From assembly GCA_025055015.1 (NCBI GenBank), contig JANWYQ010000192.1:1-59480 (forward strand): a stretch of DNA of 59,480 nt, written 5' to 3'. Every line of letters begins with the position of its first letter. Positions within the stretch are counted from its first letter, which is position 1. Of the stretch, positions 52,105 to 59,480 are shown piece by piece. A model generated the notes under the pieces. That model was not told the DNA's origin. It did no database searches and saw nothing but the letters and a program-made list of their open reading frames with translations. The translations under genes and the position numbers were made by a program. This DNA comes from Caldilineales bacterium. Lineage in GTDB: Bacteria > Chloroflexota > Anaerolineae > JAAEKA01.

Positions 52105-53567
52105 CCCTGCGCCAGAAGGTGTCCCAGGGGATGCTGTGGGAGGGGGGCGCCATGGTGGCGGGCCGGGCCCTGAGCCTGGTCGTCACCCTGCTGATGGCGC
52201 GGCTGCTCGCGCCCAGCAGCTTCGGCCTGGTGAGCATCGCCACCCTGGCCATCAACTCCCTGGTGTTCTTTCAGGAGCTCGGCTTCGGCGCGGCGCTGAT
52301 CTACCGCCAGGCCGACGTGACCAAGGCCTCGCAGACTGCGCACTGGACCATCGTGGTCAGCAGCCTGGCGTTGTACGCCGTGGCCTTCGCCGCCGCGCCC
52401 CTGGTGGCGGCCTTCTTCCGCACGCCGGAGGTCACGTCCGTGCTGCGGGTGCTAGCGCTGACCATCGTGATCAGCAGCCTGAGCCGGGTGCCCTTCTCCT
52501 TGCTGTACAAGGAGATGGACTTCCGCAAGAAGGTGCTGCCGGAGTTCCTGGCCAGCCTGGGGGGCAACTTGGTGGCCCTGGGGTTGGTGGTGGCCGGCGC
52601 TGGGGTGTGGGGCCTGGTGTGGGGCCAGGTGGCCGACAGCGTGCTGCGCACGGGCCTGGTCTACCTGGTGCACCCGTGGCGACCCCGCCTGGAGTTCGAC
52701 CGCAGGCTCTTCCGCCAGCTCTTCGGCTACGGCAAGCACGTCACGGCGAGCCAGGTGCTGATTTTCGGCATCACCAACATTGACGACCTCTTCGTGGGTC
52801 GCATGTTGGGCGACACCGCGCTGGGCCACTACGGCATGGCCTATCGCATCTCCAACCTGCCGGCCACCAACATCACGCGGCTGGTGAGCCGGGTGACCTT
52901 CCCGGCCTTCAGCGTTCTGCAGAGCGAGCGAGAGCGCATGCGTCAGATCTACTTCGAGGTAGTGCGCTACGTGTCCCTGCTGGCGGTTCCCATCGCGGTG
53001 GCCACCGTGGTCTTTGCCCACGACTTCGTGTACGCCGTGTTGAACGAGCAGTGGGCGCCGGCCATCGTCCCGATGCAGTGGCTGGCGGTGTACGGCCTGC
53101 TGCGCTCCGTGGCGGCCAACATGGGCAACGTGTTCCAGGCGGGCGGCAAGCCGCAGTGGCTTAGCGGCATCGCGGCCTGGCGGCTGGCCACCATGGCGGT
53201 GTTGCTGTACCCGGCCATCCGGCTGGGAGGCGTGGTCGGCGTGTGCGTGCTGTCGGCGGCGGTGGCGCTGGTGGACTTCTTCATCTCCGGCGCCCTGTCC
53301 AATCGCATCCTGGAGGCCCGGATGGCGGCCTACGGCCGGCTGCTGGCGCCGCTGCTGCTCATGGCCGGCCTGGGCGGCGCCTTGGGCCTGGGCCTCACCC
53401 GCGGGCTGATGGCGCTGGGTCTGTGGGACGTAGCAGCCCTGCTGGCCGGCGGCGCGCTCATGGTGGCGGTGTATGCGGGGCTGCTCTACTGGCGCGATGC
53501 CGACCTGCGCCGCCAGGTGCAGCGGGCCGTCGGCTATTGGCGCCAGCGCAAACCACGGACGGCCTAG
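52101..53567 (+). CDS. Polysaccharide flippase, Wzx/MOP family
   Basis: 488 residues from the ATG at 52101, coupled to the methyltransferase by ATGA. About 12-14 hydrophobic segments. N-terminal 'GMLWEGGAMVAGRALSLVVTLLMARLLAPSSFGLVSIATLAINSLVFFQELGFGAALIYR' is the hallmark of the lipopolysaccharide-exporter type flippases. It would move lipid-linked oligosaccharides across the membrane. No glycosyltransferase or Wzy is in the window, so the rest of the pathway lies elsewhere. Confidence 0.93.
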   Translation: MTLRQKVSQGMLWEGGAMVAGRALSLVVTLLMARLLAPSSFGLVSIATLAINSLVFFQELGFGAALIYRQADVTKASQTAHWTIVVSSLALYAVAFAAAPLVAAFFRTPEVTSVLRVLALTIVISSLSRVPFSLLYKEMDFRKKVLPEFLASLGGNLVALGLVVAGAGVWGLVWGQVADSVLRTGLVYLVHPWRPRLEFDRRLFRQLFGYGKHVTASQVLIFGITNIDDLFVGRMLGDTALGHYGMAYRISNLPATNITRLVSRVTFPAFSVLQSERERMRQIYFEVVRYVSLLAVPIAVATVVFAHDFVYAVLNEQWAPAIVPMQWLAVYGLLRSVAANMGNVFQAGGKPQWLSGIAAWRLATMAVLLYPAIRLGGVVGVCVLSAAVALVDFFISGALSNRILEARMAAYGRLLAPLLLMAGLGGALGLGLTRGLMALGLWDVAALLAGGALMVAVYAGLLYWRDADLRRQVQRAVGYWRQRKPRTA

Positions 53568-53601
53568 GCCAGCCGTCCCTTCACCGGCGAGGAACCTCTT
53601 G

Positions 53602-54804
53602 ATGTCACAGACTGTCGAGCCTTCGCAACCCTCCCTGGCCGCTGCCCTGCTCCGTCGGTGGTGGCTGATTGCGCTGCTGGCCGTGGCGGCGGCCGTGGCA
53701 GCCCTCGTGTTCGGCAGCCGGATCCCGCCCTCCTATCGCACGTCCACCCGGCTCCAGGTGAACGTGCTGGACACCCAGGAGGTGACCCTCTTCACCCGGC
53801 TGGCCACCACTAGCGTCAACGACCAGGTGGGGATCCTCGTCTCTGACTTCGTGGACATCGTGCGCAGCCCCACGGTGGCCTGGCGCACCATCGGCGACCT
53901 TGGACTGCCCGGCGATGCGCGGGAGCTGCTCAGCCGGCTGGACGTCTCCATCCAGGGAGTGTATGTCACCGTGGCCTACGCCGACGCAACCCCGGAGCAG
54001 GCGCAGCAGGTGCTCACCCGCCACGTGGAGAACGCCATCGCCCACTACCAGGCGTTGCAGGTCAGGCCGTCCCGAGAGGCGGGACAGTTCCTGCGCTCGG
54101 AGCTGGACCGCCAACAACGGCAGGTGGCGGCAGCCCAAGCGGCCCTGGCGCAGTTCCAGCTTCAGCATGGACTGGCCGACCTGACGCGCGAGATGGCCGC
54201 GCTGCAGGACGAGCTCCGGGCTTTGCGGTCCACGCGCGCTGGCTTGTTGGCCGAGGCGGCGCGGGCAGAGGCGGCGGCCGAGTACTGGCGACGCCGAACC
54301 GCCGAGGCGGAGGCCGCTGCAGAGCAGCTGCGAACCAGCCTGAGCGCTCCCGCCGAGGGCGCCGACGTGGACGGCGTGGCCGAACAGGTGAAAGAACAGA
54401 CGGCCCAAGCGGCGGCGTACCGGGCCAACGCGGAGGCGCAAGAGGCGCTGGCCGCCGGCCAGCGGGCCGCGGCGGACGCCCAGGACCAGGTCATCGCCCA
54501 GCGCAGCGCCGAGCTGGCGCAGCTCATCGGCCTCAGCAGCCAGTACGAAGCGCTGTTGGCCGACCTGGCTGCTGCCCAGGCGGACTACGACTTCCTCCGC
54601 AACAAACTGACCGAGGCGGAGCTCAAGGAGCGGCAGGTGGCCGAGGTGGGTTACTTCGAGGTGGTGGAGCCGGCCGGGCTGCCCACCTCCGCGTCGGGCC
54701 TGCAGGGGCTGCCGTTAGCGCTGCTGGCCGGTCTGGCCGGCCTTCTGTTCGGCGTGGCCCTGGTGCTGCTCGGCGAGGCGTTGCGGGCGCCGGCTGACAG
54801 CTAG
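53602..54804 (+). CDS. Wzz-type chain-length determinant/polysaccharide co-polymerase
   Basis: 400 residues from the ATG at 53602 (GAGGAA site upstream). It has two membrane segments near the ends ('WWLIALLAVAAAVAALVFGS' at ~20-40 and 'LPLALLAGLAGLLFGVALVLLGEAL' at ~370-395). Between them is a long Ala/Glu/Gln-rich coiled coil (~185-330). This topology is that of Wzz/PCP proteins which set polysaccharide chain length. No C-terminal tyrosine-kinase domain is attached. It follows the flippase and ends that gene group. Confidence 0.88.
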   Translation: MSQTVEPSQPSLAAALLRRWWLIALLAVAAAVAALVFGSRIPPSYRTSTRLQVNVLDTQEVTLFTRLATTSVNDQVGILVSDFVDIVRSPTVAWRTIGDLGLPGDARELLSRLDVSIQGVYVTVAYADATPEQAQQVLTRHVENAIAHYQALQVRPSREAGQFLRSELDRQQRQVAAAQAALAQFQLQHGLADLTREMAALQDELRALRSTRAGLLAEAARAEAAAEYWRRRTAEAEAAAEQLRTSLSAPAEGADVDGVAEQVKEQTAQAAAYRANAEAQEALAAGQRAAADAQDQVIAQRSAELAQLIGLSSQYEALLADLAAAQADYDFLRNKLTEAELKERQVAEVGYFEVVEPAGLPTSASGLQGLPLALLAGLAGLLFGVALVLLGEALRAPADS

Positions 54805-54857
54805 CAAGCCACAGCCCGCTGGGCCCTGCTAGGACCAGCGCATCGGTCCGTGAATTT

Positions 54858-54886
54858 TGGTCAAGCGGGCCCGACTGGGATAGAAT
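54858..54886 (+). promoter_or_regulatory. Promoter of glnA
   Basis: TGGTCA (54858-54863), 17-bp spacer, TAGAAT (54881-54886). The predicted start, about 54893, lies just before a terminator-like hairpin, giving a short structured leader. Confidence 0.5.
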
Positions 54887-54902
54887 AGCGTCGCAGTGAC
54901 AC

Positions 54903-54936
54903 AGCGACGTGCCATCCTTGGTGCGTCGCTTTTTTT
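54903..54936 (+). terminator. Terminator or attenuator upstream of glnA
   Basis: AGCGACG (54903-54909) pairs with CGTCGCT (54924-54930), then continuous T to 54936. It could terminate the polysaccharide gene group, but it lies downstream of the predicted glnA promoter. An upstream GCGTCGC (54888-54894) repeats the 3' arm and could compete for the 5' arm if transcribed. Confidence 0.7.
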
Positions 54937-54969
54937 GTGTCAATCCCTACTCCGAAGGAGAAGCCTTTT

Positions 54970-56316
54970 ATGTCCATTGACAAGGCAGCCGTAGAACGGG
55001 TTGCTGAGATTATCGCCACCCAAAACGTTCGCTTCATCAACCTCCAGTTCACCGACATCGCGGGGATCGTCAAGCAGATCACGATTCCGCTCGACCAGTG
55101 GAACACCGCCGTGGACCACGGCATCTGGTTCGACGGCTCCTCCATCGAGGGTTTCGCCCGCATCGCTGAGAGCGACATGTACCTGGTGCCCGACCTGGAC
55201 ACCTTCGCCGTGGTCCCCTGGGGCAACGACGACGTGGCCACCGCTCGCGTCATCTGCGACGTGTATACCCCGAACGGCGAGCCCTTTGCCGGCGATCCCC
55301 GCTACGTGCTGAAGCGGGCCCTGGCCAAGGCCGAGGAGATGGGCTATATCTACAACACAGGGCCGGAGCTGGAGTTCTTCCTGTTCAAGCCCCACGCCAA
55401 CGGCGACCTGCTGCCCTTGGAGCCCCACGACCTGGCCGGCTATTTCGACGTAAGCACCGACCTGGCTCACACCGTCCGACGCCAGATGGTGCGCGCGCTG
55501 CAGGCCTTCGGCATCGAGGTGGAGGCCGGGCATCACGAGGTGGCTATCGGCCAGCACGAGATTGACTTCAAATACGGCAACGCGCTGCGGACGGCCGACA
55601 ACGCCGTGACCCTGCGCATCACCCTCAAGGCCATCGCCCAGATCAATGGTCTGTACTGCACCTTCATGCCCAAGCCGATCCTGGGCATCAACGGCTCTGG
55701 CATGCACGTGCTCCAGAGCCTGATGGACAAACGCACGGGCAAGAACGCGTTTGTGGACCCCAACGGCCTCTATGGCCTCTCTCAGTTGGCCTTGAGCTTC
55801 GTGGCCGGCCAGCTGGCCCACGCCCGCGGCTTCTCCGCGGTCATCGCGCCCCTGGTGAACTCCTACAAGCGCCTGGTGCCCGGGTATGAGGCGCCGGTCT
55901 ACATTTCGTGGGCCCGCATGAACCGGTCAGCCCTCATTCGCGTCCCGCGCGTGCGGCCGGCCCAACCTCAGTCCACCCGCGTGGAGCTGCGCTGCCCCGA
56001 CCCCAGCGCCAATCCCTACCTAGCCTTTGCGGTCATGCTGCACGCAGGGCTGGACGGCATCGCCAAGGGCATGCAGCCGCCGGCGCCCGCCGAGGAGGAC
56101 CTCTACCACATCGGCGAGGAGCGGCGCCGCGAGCTGCGCACCATGCCCGGCAGCCTGGCCGAGGCCATCGAGGAGCTGGAAGCTGACCCCCTCATGCGCG
56201 AGGCCCTGGGCGACCACATCTACGAGCGCTACATCGAGGCCAAGCGCCTGGAGTGGGACGAGTATCGGATTTCGGTTAGCAAGTGGGAGCTGGACCGCTA
56301 TCTCAGCATCTACTAA
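54970..56316 (+). CDS. glnA: Glutamine synthetase, type I (GlnA)
   Basis: 448 residues; ATP-dependent synthesis of glutamine from glutamate and ammonium. The ATG at 54970 has an AAGGAG site. Family motifs: 'WFDGSSIEGFARIAESDMYLVPDLDTFAVVPW', 'GPELEFFLF', 'GHHEVAIGQHEIDFKYGNALRTADNAVTLR' and 'KPILGINGSGMHVLQSL'. The length and absence of the NLYDLP adenylylation-site sequence point to the GSI-alpha type, usually controlled by feedback and transcription rather than adenylylation. A hairpin with a T-run precedes the gene. pfk follows after 64 bp. Confidence 0.96.
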   Translation: MSIDKAAVERVAEIIATQNVRFINLQFTDIAGIVKQITIPLDQWNTAVDHGIWFDGSSIEGFARIAESDMYLVPDLDTFAVVPWGNDDVATARVICDVYTPNGEPFAGDPRYVLKRALAKAEEMGYIYNTGPELEFFLFKPHANGDLLPLEPHDLAGYFDVSTDLAHTVRRQMVRALQAFGIEVEAGHHEVAIGQHEIDFKYGNALRTADNAVTLRITLKAIAQINGLYCTFMPKPILGINGSGMHVLQSLMDKRTGKNAFVDPNGLYGLSQLALSFVAGQLAHARGFSAVIAPLVNSYKRLVPGYEAPVYISWARMNRSALIRVPRVRPAQPQSTRVELRCPDPSANPYLAFAVMLHAGLDGIAKGMQPPAPAEEDLYHIGEERRRELRTMPGSLAEAIEELEADPLMREALGDHIYERYIEAKRLEWDEYRISVSKWELDRYLSIY

Positions 56317-56380
56317 CGGCATGCACGGGACCGGCGGTCTCTGATGAGGCTGCTGGTCCCGCGCGAAAGGAGGTGTTCCC

Positions 56381-57577
56381 ATGACCGCACCTAAAGGCGT
56401 GATCGGCATTCTCACCGGCGGCGGCGACGTGCCCGGCCTGAACCCCGCCATTCGCGCCGTCACCATCCGCGCCCTGCGGGAGGGCTACCAGGTGATCGGC
56501 ATTCGCCGCGGCTGGAACGGCCTGATGTCCATTGTCCGGGAGAAGGACTACGACAACAGCGAGAACTACATGTATCTCAGCGAGGAGATCGTAAACCGCG
56601 CCGGCCGCACGGGTGGTACCTTCCTGCACACCTCCCGCACGCGCCCCAGCACAGTCCCCCGCTCCAGCGTGCCCGAACACCTGCGGAGCACGTACAACCA
56701 GGACGTCAACGACCTGACGCCGGAGGTGCTGCAAAACCTGGAGTGGCTGGGCATTGATTACCTGATCCCCATCGGCGGCGACGACACCCTGAGCTACGGC
56801 GTCCACCTCTACCAGAAGGGGGTGAAGGTCATCGGCATCCCCAAGACAATGGACAACGACGTGCCGGGCACCGACTACTGTATCGGCTTCAGCACCTGCG
56901 TCTCCCGCACCATCAGCCTGATCAACACCCTGCGCACGTCGGCCGGTTCCCATGAGCGGTTCCTGGTGGTGGAGGTGTTCGGCCGCTACGCCGGGTTCAC
57001 GGCCATGCTGCCTACCATGGCCGGCGCTGCCAACCGCTGCGTGATCCCCGAGTGGAAGTTCAACATCGAGCAGCTCACCGAGCTGCTGGTGTACGACCGC
57101 AACAAGAACCCCAGCAAGTACTCCATCGTGCTGGTGTCGGAAGGGGCCATGTTCGAGGGCGGCGAGATGGTGTTCCAGAGCACCGAGCGGGACATGTACG
57201 GCCACGCCAAGCTGGGCGGCATCGGCGACCTGGTGTCGGCCAAGCTGAAGGAGCTGTCGCCCAAGTACAACAACGGCAAGCGCATCAATGTGATCAACCA
57301 GCGGTTGGGCTACCTGGTGCGCGGCGGCGACCCTGACGCCATCGACTCCATCGTGCCCATGGCCTACGGCAACTTGGCCTTGGACCTGATCTTGCAGGGC
57401 GTGCACGGCCGGCTGGTGGTGCTCAGGAACGGTCGCTACGACAGCCTGCCTATTGACGTGGTGACGGCCACCAAGAAGCAGGTGAACGTGGAGCGGGACT
57501 ACAACACCGAGCGCCTGCGGCCGCACTACCGCAGCTTCGAGATGCGGCCGCTGTTCATCATGACCAGCGACCTGTAG
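56381..57577 (+). CDS. pfp: Phosphofructokinase, PPi-dependent type
   Basis: 398 residues with an AAAGGAGGTG ribosome-binding site. The family core is clear: 'GILTGGGDVPGLNPAIRA', 'PKTMDNDVPGTDYCIGFSTCVSRT' and 'EVFGRYAGFTAML'. The phosphoryl-donor site reads 'PIGGDDTLSYG': Asp follows GGD where ATP enzymes have Gly (E. coli Gly104), and Lys stands in 'PKTMDND' where ATP enzymes have Gly124. Asp104/Lys124 is the recognised signature of pyrophosphate-dependent enzymes, so the reaction is probably reversible and PPi-linked. Located 64 bp after glnA and followed by a strong terminator. Confidence 0.9.
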   Translation: MTAPKGVIGILTGGGDVPGLNPAIRAVTIRALREGYQVIGIRRGWNGLMSIVREKDYDNSENYMYLSEEIVNRAGRTGGTFLHTSRTRPSTVPRSSVPEHLRSTYNQDVNDLTPEVLQNLEWLGIDYLIPIGGDDTLSYGVHLYQKGVKVIGIPKTMDNDVPGTDYCIGFSTCVSRTISLINTLRTSAGSHERFLVVEVFGRYAGFTAMLPTMAGAANRCVIPEWKFNIEQLTELLVYDRNKNPSKYSIVLVSEGAMFEGGEMVFQSTERDMYGHAKLGGIGDLVSAKLKELSPKYNNGKRINVINQRLGYLVRGGDPDAIDSIVPMAYGNLALDLILQGVHGRLVVLRNGRYDSLPIDVVTATKKQVNVERDYNTERLRPHYRSFEMRPLFIMTSDL

Positions 57578-57597
57578 CCCATGCCGTAGAAAGGCGA

Positions 57598-57633
57598 AAG
57601 TTGGCAACTCTGTGCGAGTTGCCAACTTTTTTT
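57598..57633 (+). terminator. Strong intrinsic terminator after pfp
   Basis: AAGTTGGCAACTC (57598-57610), loop TGTGC, GAGTTGCCAACTT (57616-57628), then T to 57633. A perfect 13-bp stem, the clearest terminator in the window. It ends 7 bp before the ATG of the thioesterase gene. Confidence 0.92.
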
Positions 57634-57640
57634 CCTGCCC

Positions 57641-58123
57641 ATGGCCGACCAAGCGATCCAGGACTACTACCCCGACGCGCTAAGCTACTGCTACGGCTGC
57701 GGCCGGCTGAACGAGCACGGCCTGCAGATCAAGAGCTACTGGAGCGGCGAAGAGGCCGTTTGCGTGTACACCCCGCGACCCTACCACACGGCCATTCCCG
57801 GTTTCGTGTACGGCGGGCTGATCGCCTCGCTGATTGACTGCCACGCCACCGGCACCGCCGCTGCGGCGGCCTACCACGCCGAGGGCCGCGGCATGGACAC
57901 CGAGCCCCCCTTGCGCTTCGTGACGGCGTCGTTGAAGGTGGACTACCTGCGCCCGACGCCGCTGGGGCCGCCCTTGGAGCTGCGCGGCCGGGCGGTGGAG
58001 ATCAAGGGGCGCAAGGTGGTGGTGCAGGTCACCCTGTCCGCCGAGGGCCAGGTCTGCGCCCGGGGAGAGGTGGTGACGGTGCAGATGCCGGAGAGCTTCC
58101 TGGCAGGGGCTGAGAGGCCATGA
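57641..58123 (+). CDS. Hotdog-fold thioesterase (PaaI-like)
   Basis: 160 residues. The hotdog core contains 'HTAIPGFVYGGLIASLIDCHATGTAAAAA', where PaaI-type enzymes have an HxGxxxxLxD-like active site (here Gly-Gly-Leu-Ile with Asp in 'LIDCHA'). It also has 'LRFVTASLKVDYLRPTPLGPPLELRGRAVEIKGRKVVVQVTLSAEGQVCARGEVVTVQM'. The N-terminal 'YCYGCGRLNEHGLQI' with two Cys is common in this subfamily. Hydrolyses acyl-CoA thioesters, substrate unknown. Its start abuts the pfp terminator and lacks a ribosome-binding site; its stop overlaps the transposase start (ATGA). Confidence 0.87.
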   Translation: MADQAIQDYYPDALSYCYGCGRLNEHGLQIKSYWSGEEAVCVYTPRPYHTAIPGFVYGGLIASLIDCHATGTAAAAAYHAEGRGMDTEPPLRFVTASLKVDYLRPTPLGPPLELRGRAVEIKGRKVVVQVTLSAEGQVCARGEVVTVQMPESFLAGAERP

Positions 58124-58653
58124 GCCACCATCCACCGCATATCCTGCTGGACGACACCTGGTATATCGTGACCTCCTCGACCCTGTACGGCCGTCGCTAC
58201 TTCGCGGCGCCTGCGTTGAAGCAGCTCCTCCTCGACGAGCTGGACGAGCTCGTCAAGACCTACGGGATCAGGCTCGTGGCATGGGTTGTCCTTGACAATC
58301 ACTATCACATCCTTTTCAAGTCGCGGGTTGGCAAGGACTTGCCGCGCTTCTTCGGACGGCTCCACGGTGCTACCTCCCGAGAGGTCAACCGACGGCACGG
58401 TATCCTCGGCCGTCAGGTCTGGCACAACTATTGGGACACTTGCATTCTCGACAAAGCCGGCTTTTGGACGCGCTTCAACTACATCCACCACAATCCAGTT
58501 AAGCATAGATATGTCAAGCGCATGGAGGACTGGCCCTACTCCAGCTACCAACACTACCTGGCGAGCAAAGGCCAGGAGTGGCTCGATGAGTGTTGGCGGC
58601 GTTATCCGGTCATAGATCACCTCGAGGGCGACGACTTCGACGTTGACACCTAA
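58120..58653 (+). CDS. REP-associated tyrosine transposase (RAYT, Y1_Tnp family)
   Basis: 177 residues. HUH endonuclease of the Y1 type: the metal-binding His pair is His61-Tyr-His63 in 'VLDNHYHILFK'; the nucleophilic Tyr is probably Tyr121 in 'RFNYIHHNPVKHRYV'; 'WPYSSYQHYL' is the usual family C-terminal motif. RAYTs cut single-stranded DNA at REP hairpins. Hairpin repeats (58725-59041) follow directly downstream. Base composition looks lower in GC than the neighbours (for example 58270-58320), which suggests acquisition by transfer. Its ATG overlaps the thioesterase stop. Confidence 0.92.
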   Translation: MSHHPPHILLDDTWYIVTSSTLYGRRYFAAPALKQLLLDELDELVKTYGIRLVAWVVLDNHYHILFKSRVGKDLPRFFGRLHGATSREVNRRHGILGRQVWHNYWDTCILDKAGFWTRFNYIHHNPVKHRYVKRMEDWPYSSYQHYLASKGQEWLDECWRRYPVIDHLEGDDFDVDT

Positions 58654-58724
58654 CGCCGACAGCCCGTCGGCCTCCCTCGTCCCCCTCGCCCCATAAGAGG
58701 ATTCCCCCCCCTCATAAGAGGATT

Positions 58725-59041
58725 CGAGCCTTCAGGCGGGTTAACAGCCACCTCTCCTCCCGACGATCCTCCCCGGCTAAAGCTCCGCCGGAGCAACCCA
58801 CCTCCCTCTCTCCTCCCCCCATAAGAGGACTCGAGCCTTCAGGCGGGTTATCATCCGTCGCTCCTCCCTACCGTCCCCGGGCAAAAGCGACGCCTTCGTC
58901 CGAACCACAAGTCCCCTCCCTCCCTCTCCCCTCCCCGGACTCGAGCCTTCAGGCGGGTTGACCGTCCCCGGCGAAAGCCTCGACTCCGCCGGAGCAACCA
59001 GCCTCCCCCTCCCTCCCCGGACTCGAGCCTTCAGGCGGGTT
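58725..59041. repeat. Four REP-like repeats beside the RAYT gene
   Basis: CGAGCCTTCAGGCGGGTT occurs identically at 58725-58742, 58832-58849, 58942-58959 and 59024-59041. Its core GCCTTCAGGC is a short hairpin. Starts are 107, 110 and 82 bp apart. The DNA between them is also semi-repeated: ATAAGAGGA upstream, and a downstream block with CGACGATCC/CCCCGGC and a GCTCCGCCGGAGC hairpin. The whole is a composite, BIME-like array with pyrimidine-rich spacers. No coding sequence is supported. Confidence 0.85.
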
Positions 59042-59127
59042 ACCCGCCACCACTCCTCCCGACGATCCCCGGCTAGAGCCCAATGGCACTAAGATTATGC
59101 CTCCCCCTGAGCCACCTGCGAGGCCTG

Positions 59128-59480
59128 GACCGGTGGTTTCGGTCATGGGCCGCGTCCAGGCTTGAGCCGGTGGGTTTGGACGGGTGGGCCTGCACGAAGG
59201 ACCGGCTGAAGCCTCGAGTCCCTGTCGGGAGCAGGGGCGTGGCCTGGGCCGGTGGTTTCGGTCATGGGCGGCGCTGAGGCTTGAGCCGGTGGGTTTGGAC
59301 GGGTGGGCCTGCACGAAGGACCGGCTGAAGCCTCGAATCCTTGTCGGGAGGACGGGGCGTGGCCTGGGCCGGTGGTTTCGGTCATGGGCCGCGTCGCGGC
59401 TTGAGCCGGTGGGTTTGGACGGGTGGGCCTGCACGAATGACCGGCTCAAGCCTCGAATCCCTGTCGGGAGCAGGGGCGTG
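59128..59480. repeat. Tandem 119-120 bp repeat, about three copies, running off the window
   Basis: The marker GGTGGTTTCGGTCATGGGC recurs at 59132, 59251 and 59371. Each unit contains a large inverted repeat: GGCTTGAGCCGGT, a ~30-nt loop, and ACCGGCTGAAGCC (one mismatch in units 1 and 2, perfect in unit 3 where the arm is ACCGGCTCAAGCC). It also has a second small hairpin around CCCTG/CAGGG. The array reaches the right edge, so its full copy number is unknown. Open minus-strand frames across it are repeat artefacts. Confidence 0.88.

Noticed and set aside
58681-59060. CRISPR array
   Set aside because: Repeats are only 18 bp, spacers are unequal and themselves semi-repeated, and there are no cas genes; a RAYT gene beside hairpin repeats explains them better.
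58949-59449. 166-residue minus-strand open frame with internal peptide repeats
   Set aside because: The repetition simply mirrors the 119-120 bp DNA repeat; no ribosome-binding site, no recognisable domain.

Overview
The window is a high-GC bacterial chromosome segment. It most resembles Chloroflexota (Anaerolineae/Caldilineae type). The reasons are secreted beta-propeller and hydrolase proteins with long Thr-Pro linkers and a C-terminal YLPLI tail, a Rex regulator, an F1Fo ATP synthase operon with a lipoprotein gene inside it, a four-subunit 2-oxoacid:ferredoxin oxidoreductase, a PPi-type phosphofructokinase, and heptamer short tandem repeats between genes. The taxonomic call is inference; no rRNA gene is present.

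Layout. 1-2686: 3' part of a secreted beta-propeller protein. 2688-6219: promoter, dnaG and rpoD. 6225-6380: tRNA-Asn with its own promoter and terminator. 6392-9341: radical SAM protein, HpnA-like epimerase and hexapeptide acyltransferase. 9349-11758 (minus): MFS transporter and mreB. 11891-20430 (minus): atpB-E-F-H-A, a lipoprotein gene, then atpG-D-C. 20651-20866 (minus): small zinc-ribbon protein. 20932-36306 (minus): a six-gene lipid/polyketide operon. 36667-41481 (minus): MacA/MacB-type exporter with a TolB-like protein. 41734-42357: rex. 42675-48342: CBS protein, ferredoxin and 2-oxoacid:ferredoxin oxidoreductase, universal stress protein, aminotransferase and a second CBS protein. 48679-54804: secreted esterase, methyltransferase, Wzx-like flippase and Wzz-like protein. 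54970-57577: glnA and a PPi-type pfk. 57641-58653: hotdog thioesterase overlapping a RAYT transposase. 58654-59480: non-coding DNA made of REP-like units and about three copies of a 119-120 bp tandem repeat.

The most interesting region is the minus-strand operon 36306->20932. It encodes an acyl-CoA dehydrogenase, a 2968-residue synthase (KS-AT-KS-ACPx3-KR-DH), a 4'-phosphopantetheinyl transferase, and a complete acyl-CoA carboxylase (carboxyltransferase, biotin carboxylase, biotin carrier). It therefore carries its own extender-unit supply and its own carrier-activating enzyme and looks like a secondary-lipid system. All three carrier domains have Thr where the phosphopantetheine-accepting Ser is expected. 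The biotin carboxylase has lost several normally conserved active-site residues.

A second theme is repeat DNA. Arrays of a 7-bp unit (AATGGTC and its complement) sit as inverted blocks in two intercistronic gaps, atpB-atpE and acyl-CoA dehydrogenase-synthase. In each gap one block runs into the stop codon of the upstream gene. More GC-rich heptamer runs occur inside linker-coding parts of the synthase gene. At the right edge a RAYT transposase lies beside REP-like hairpins.
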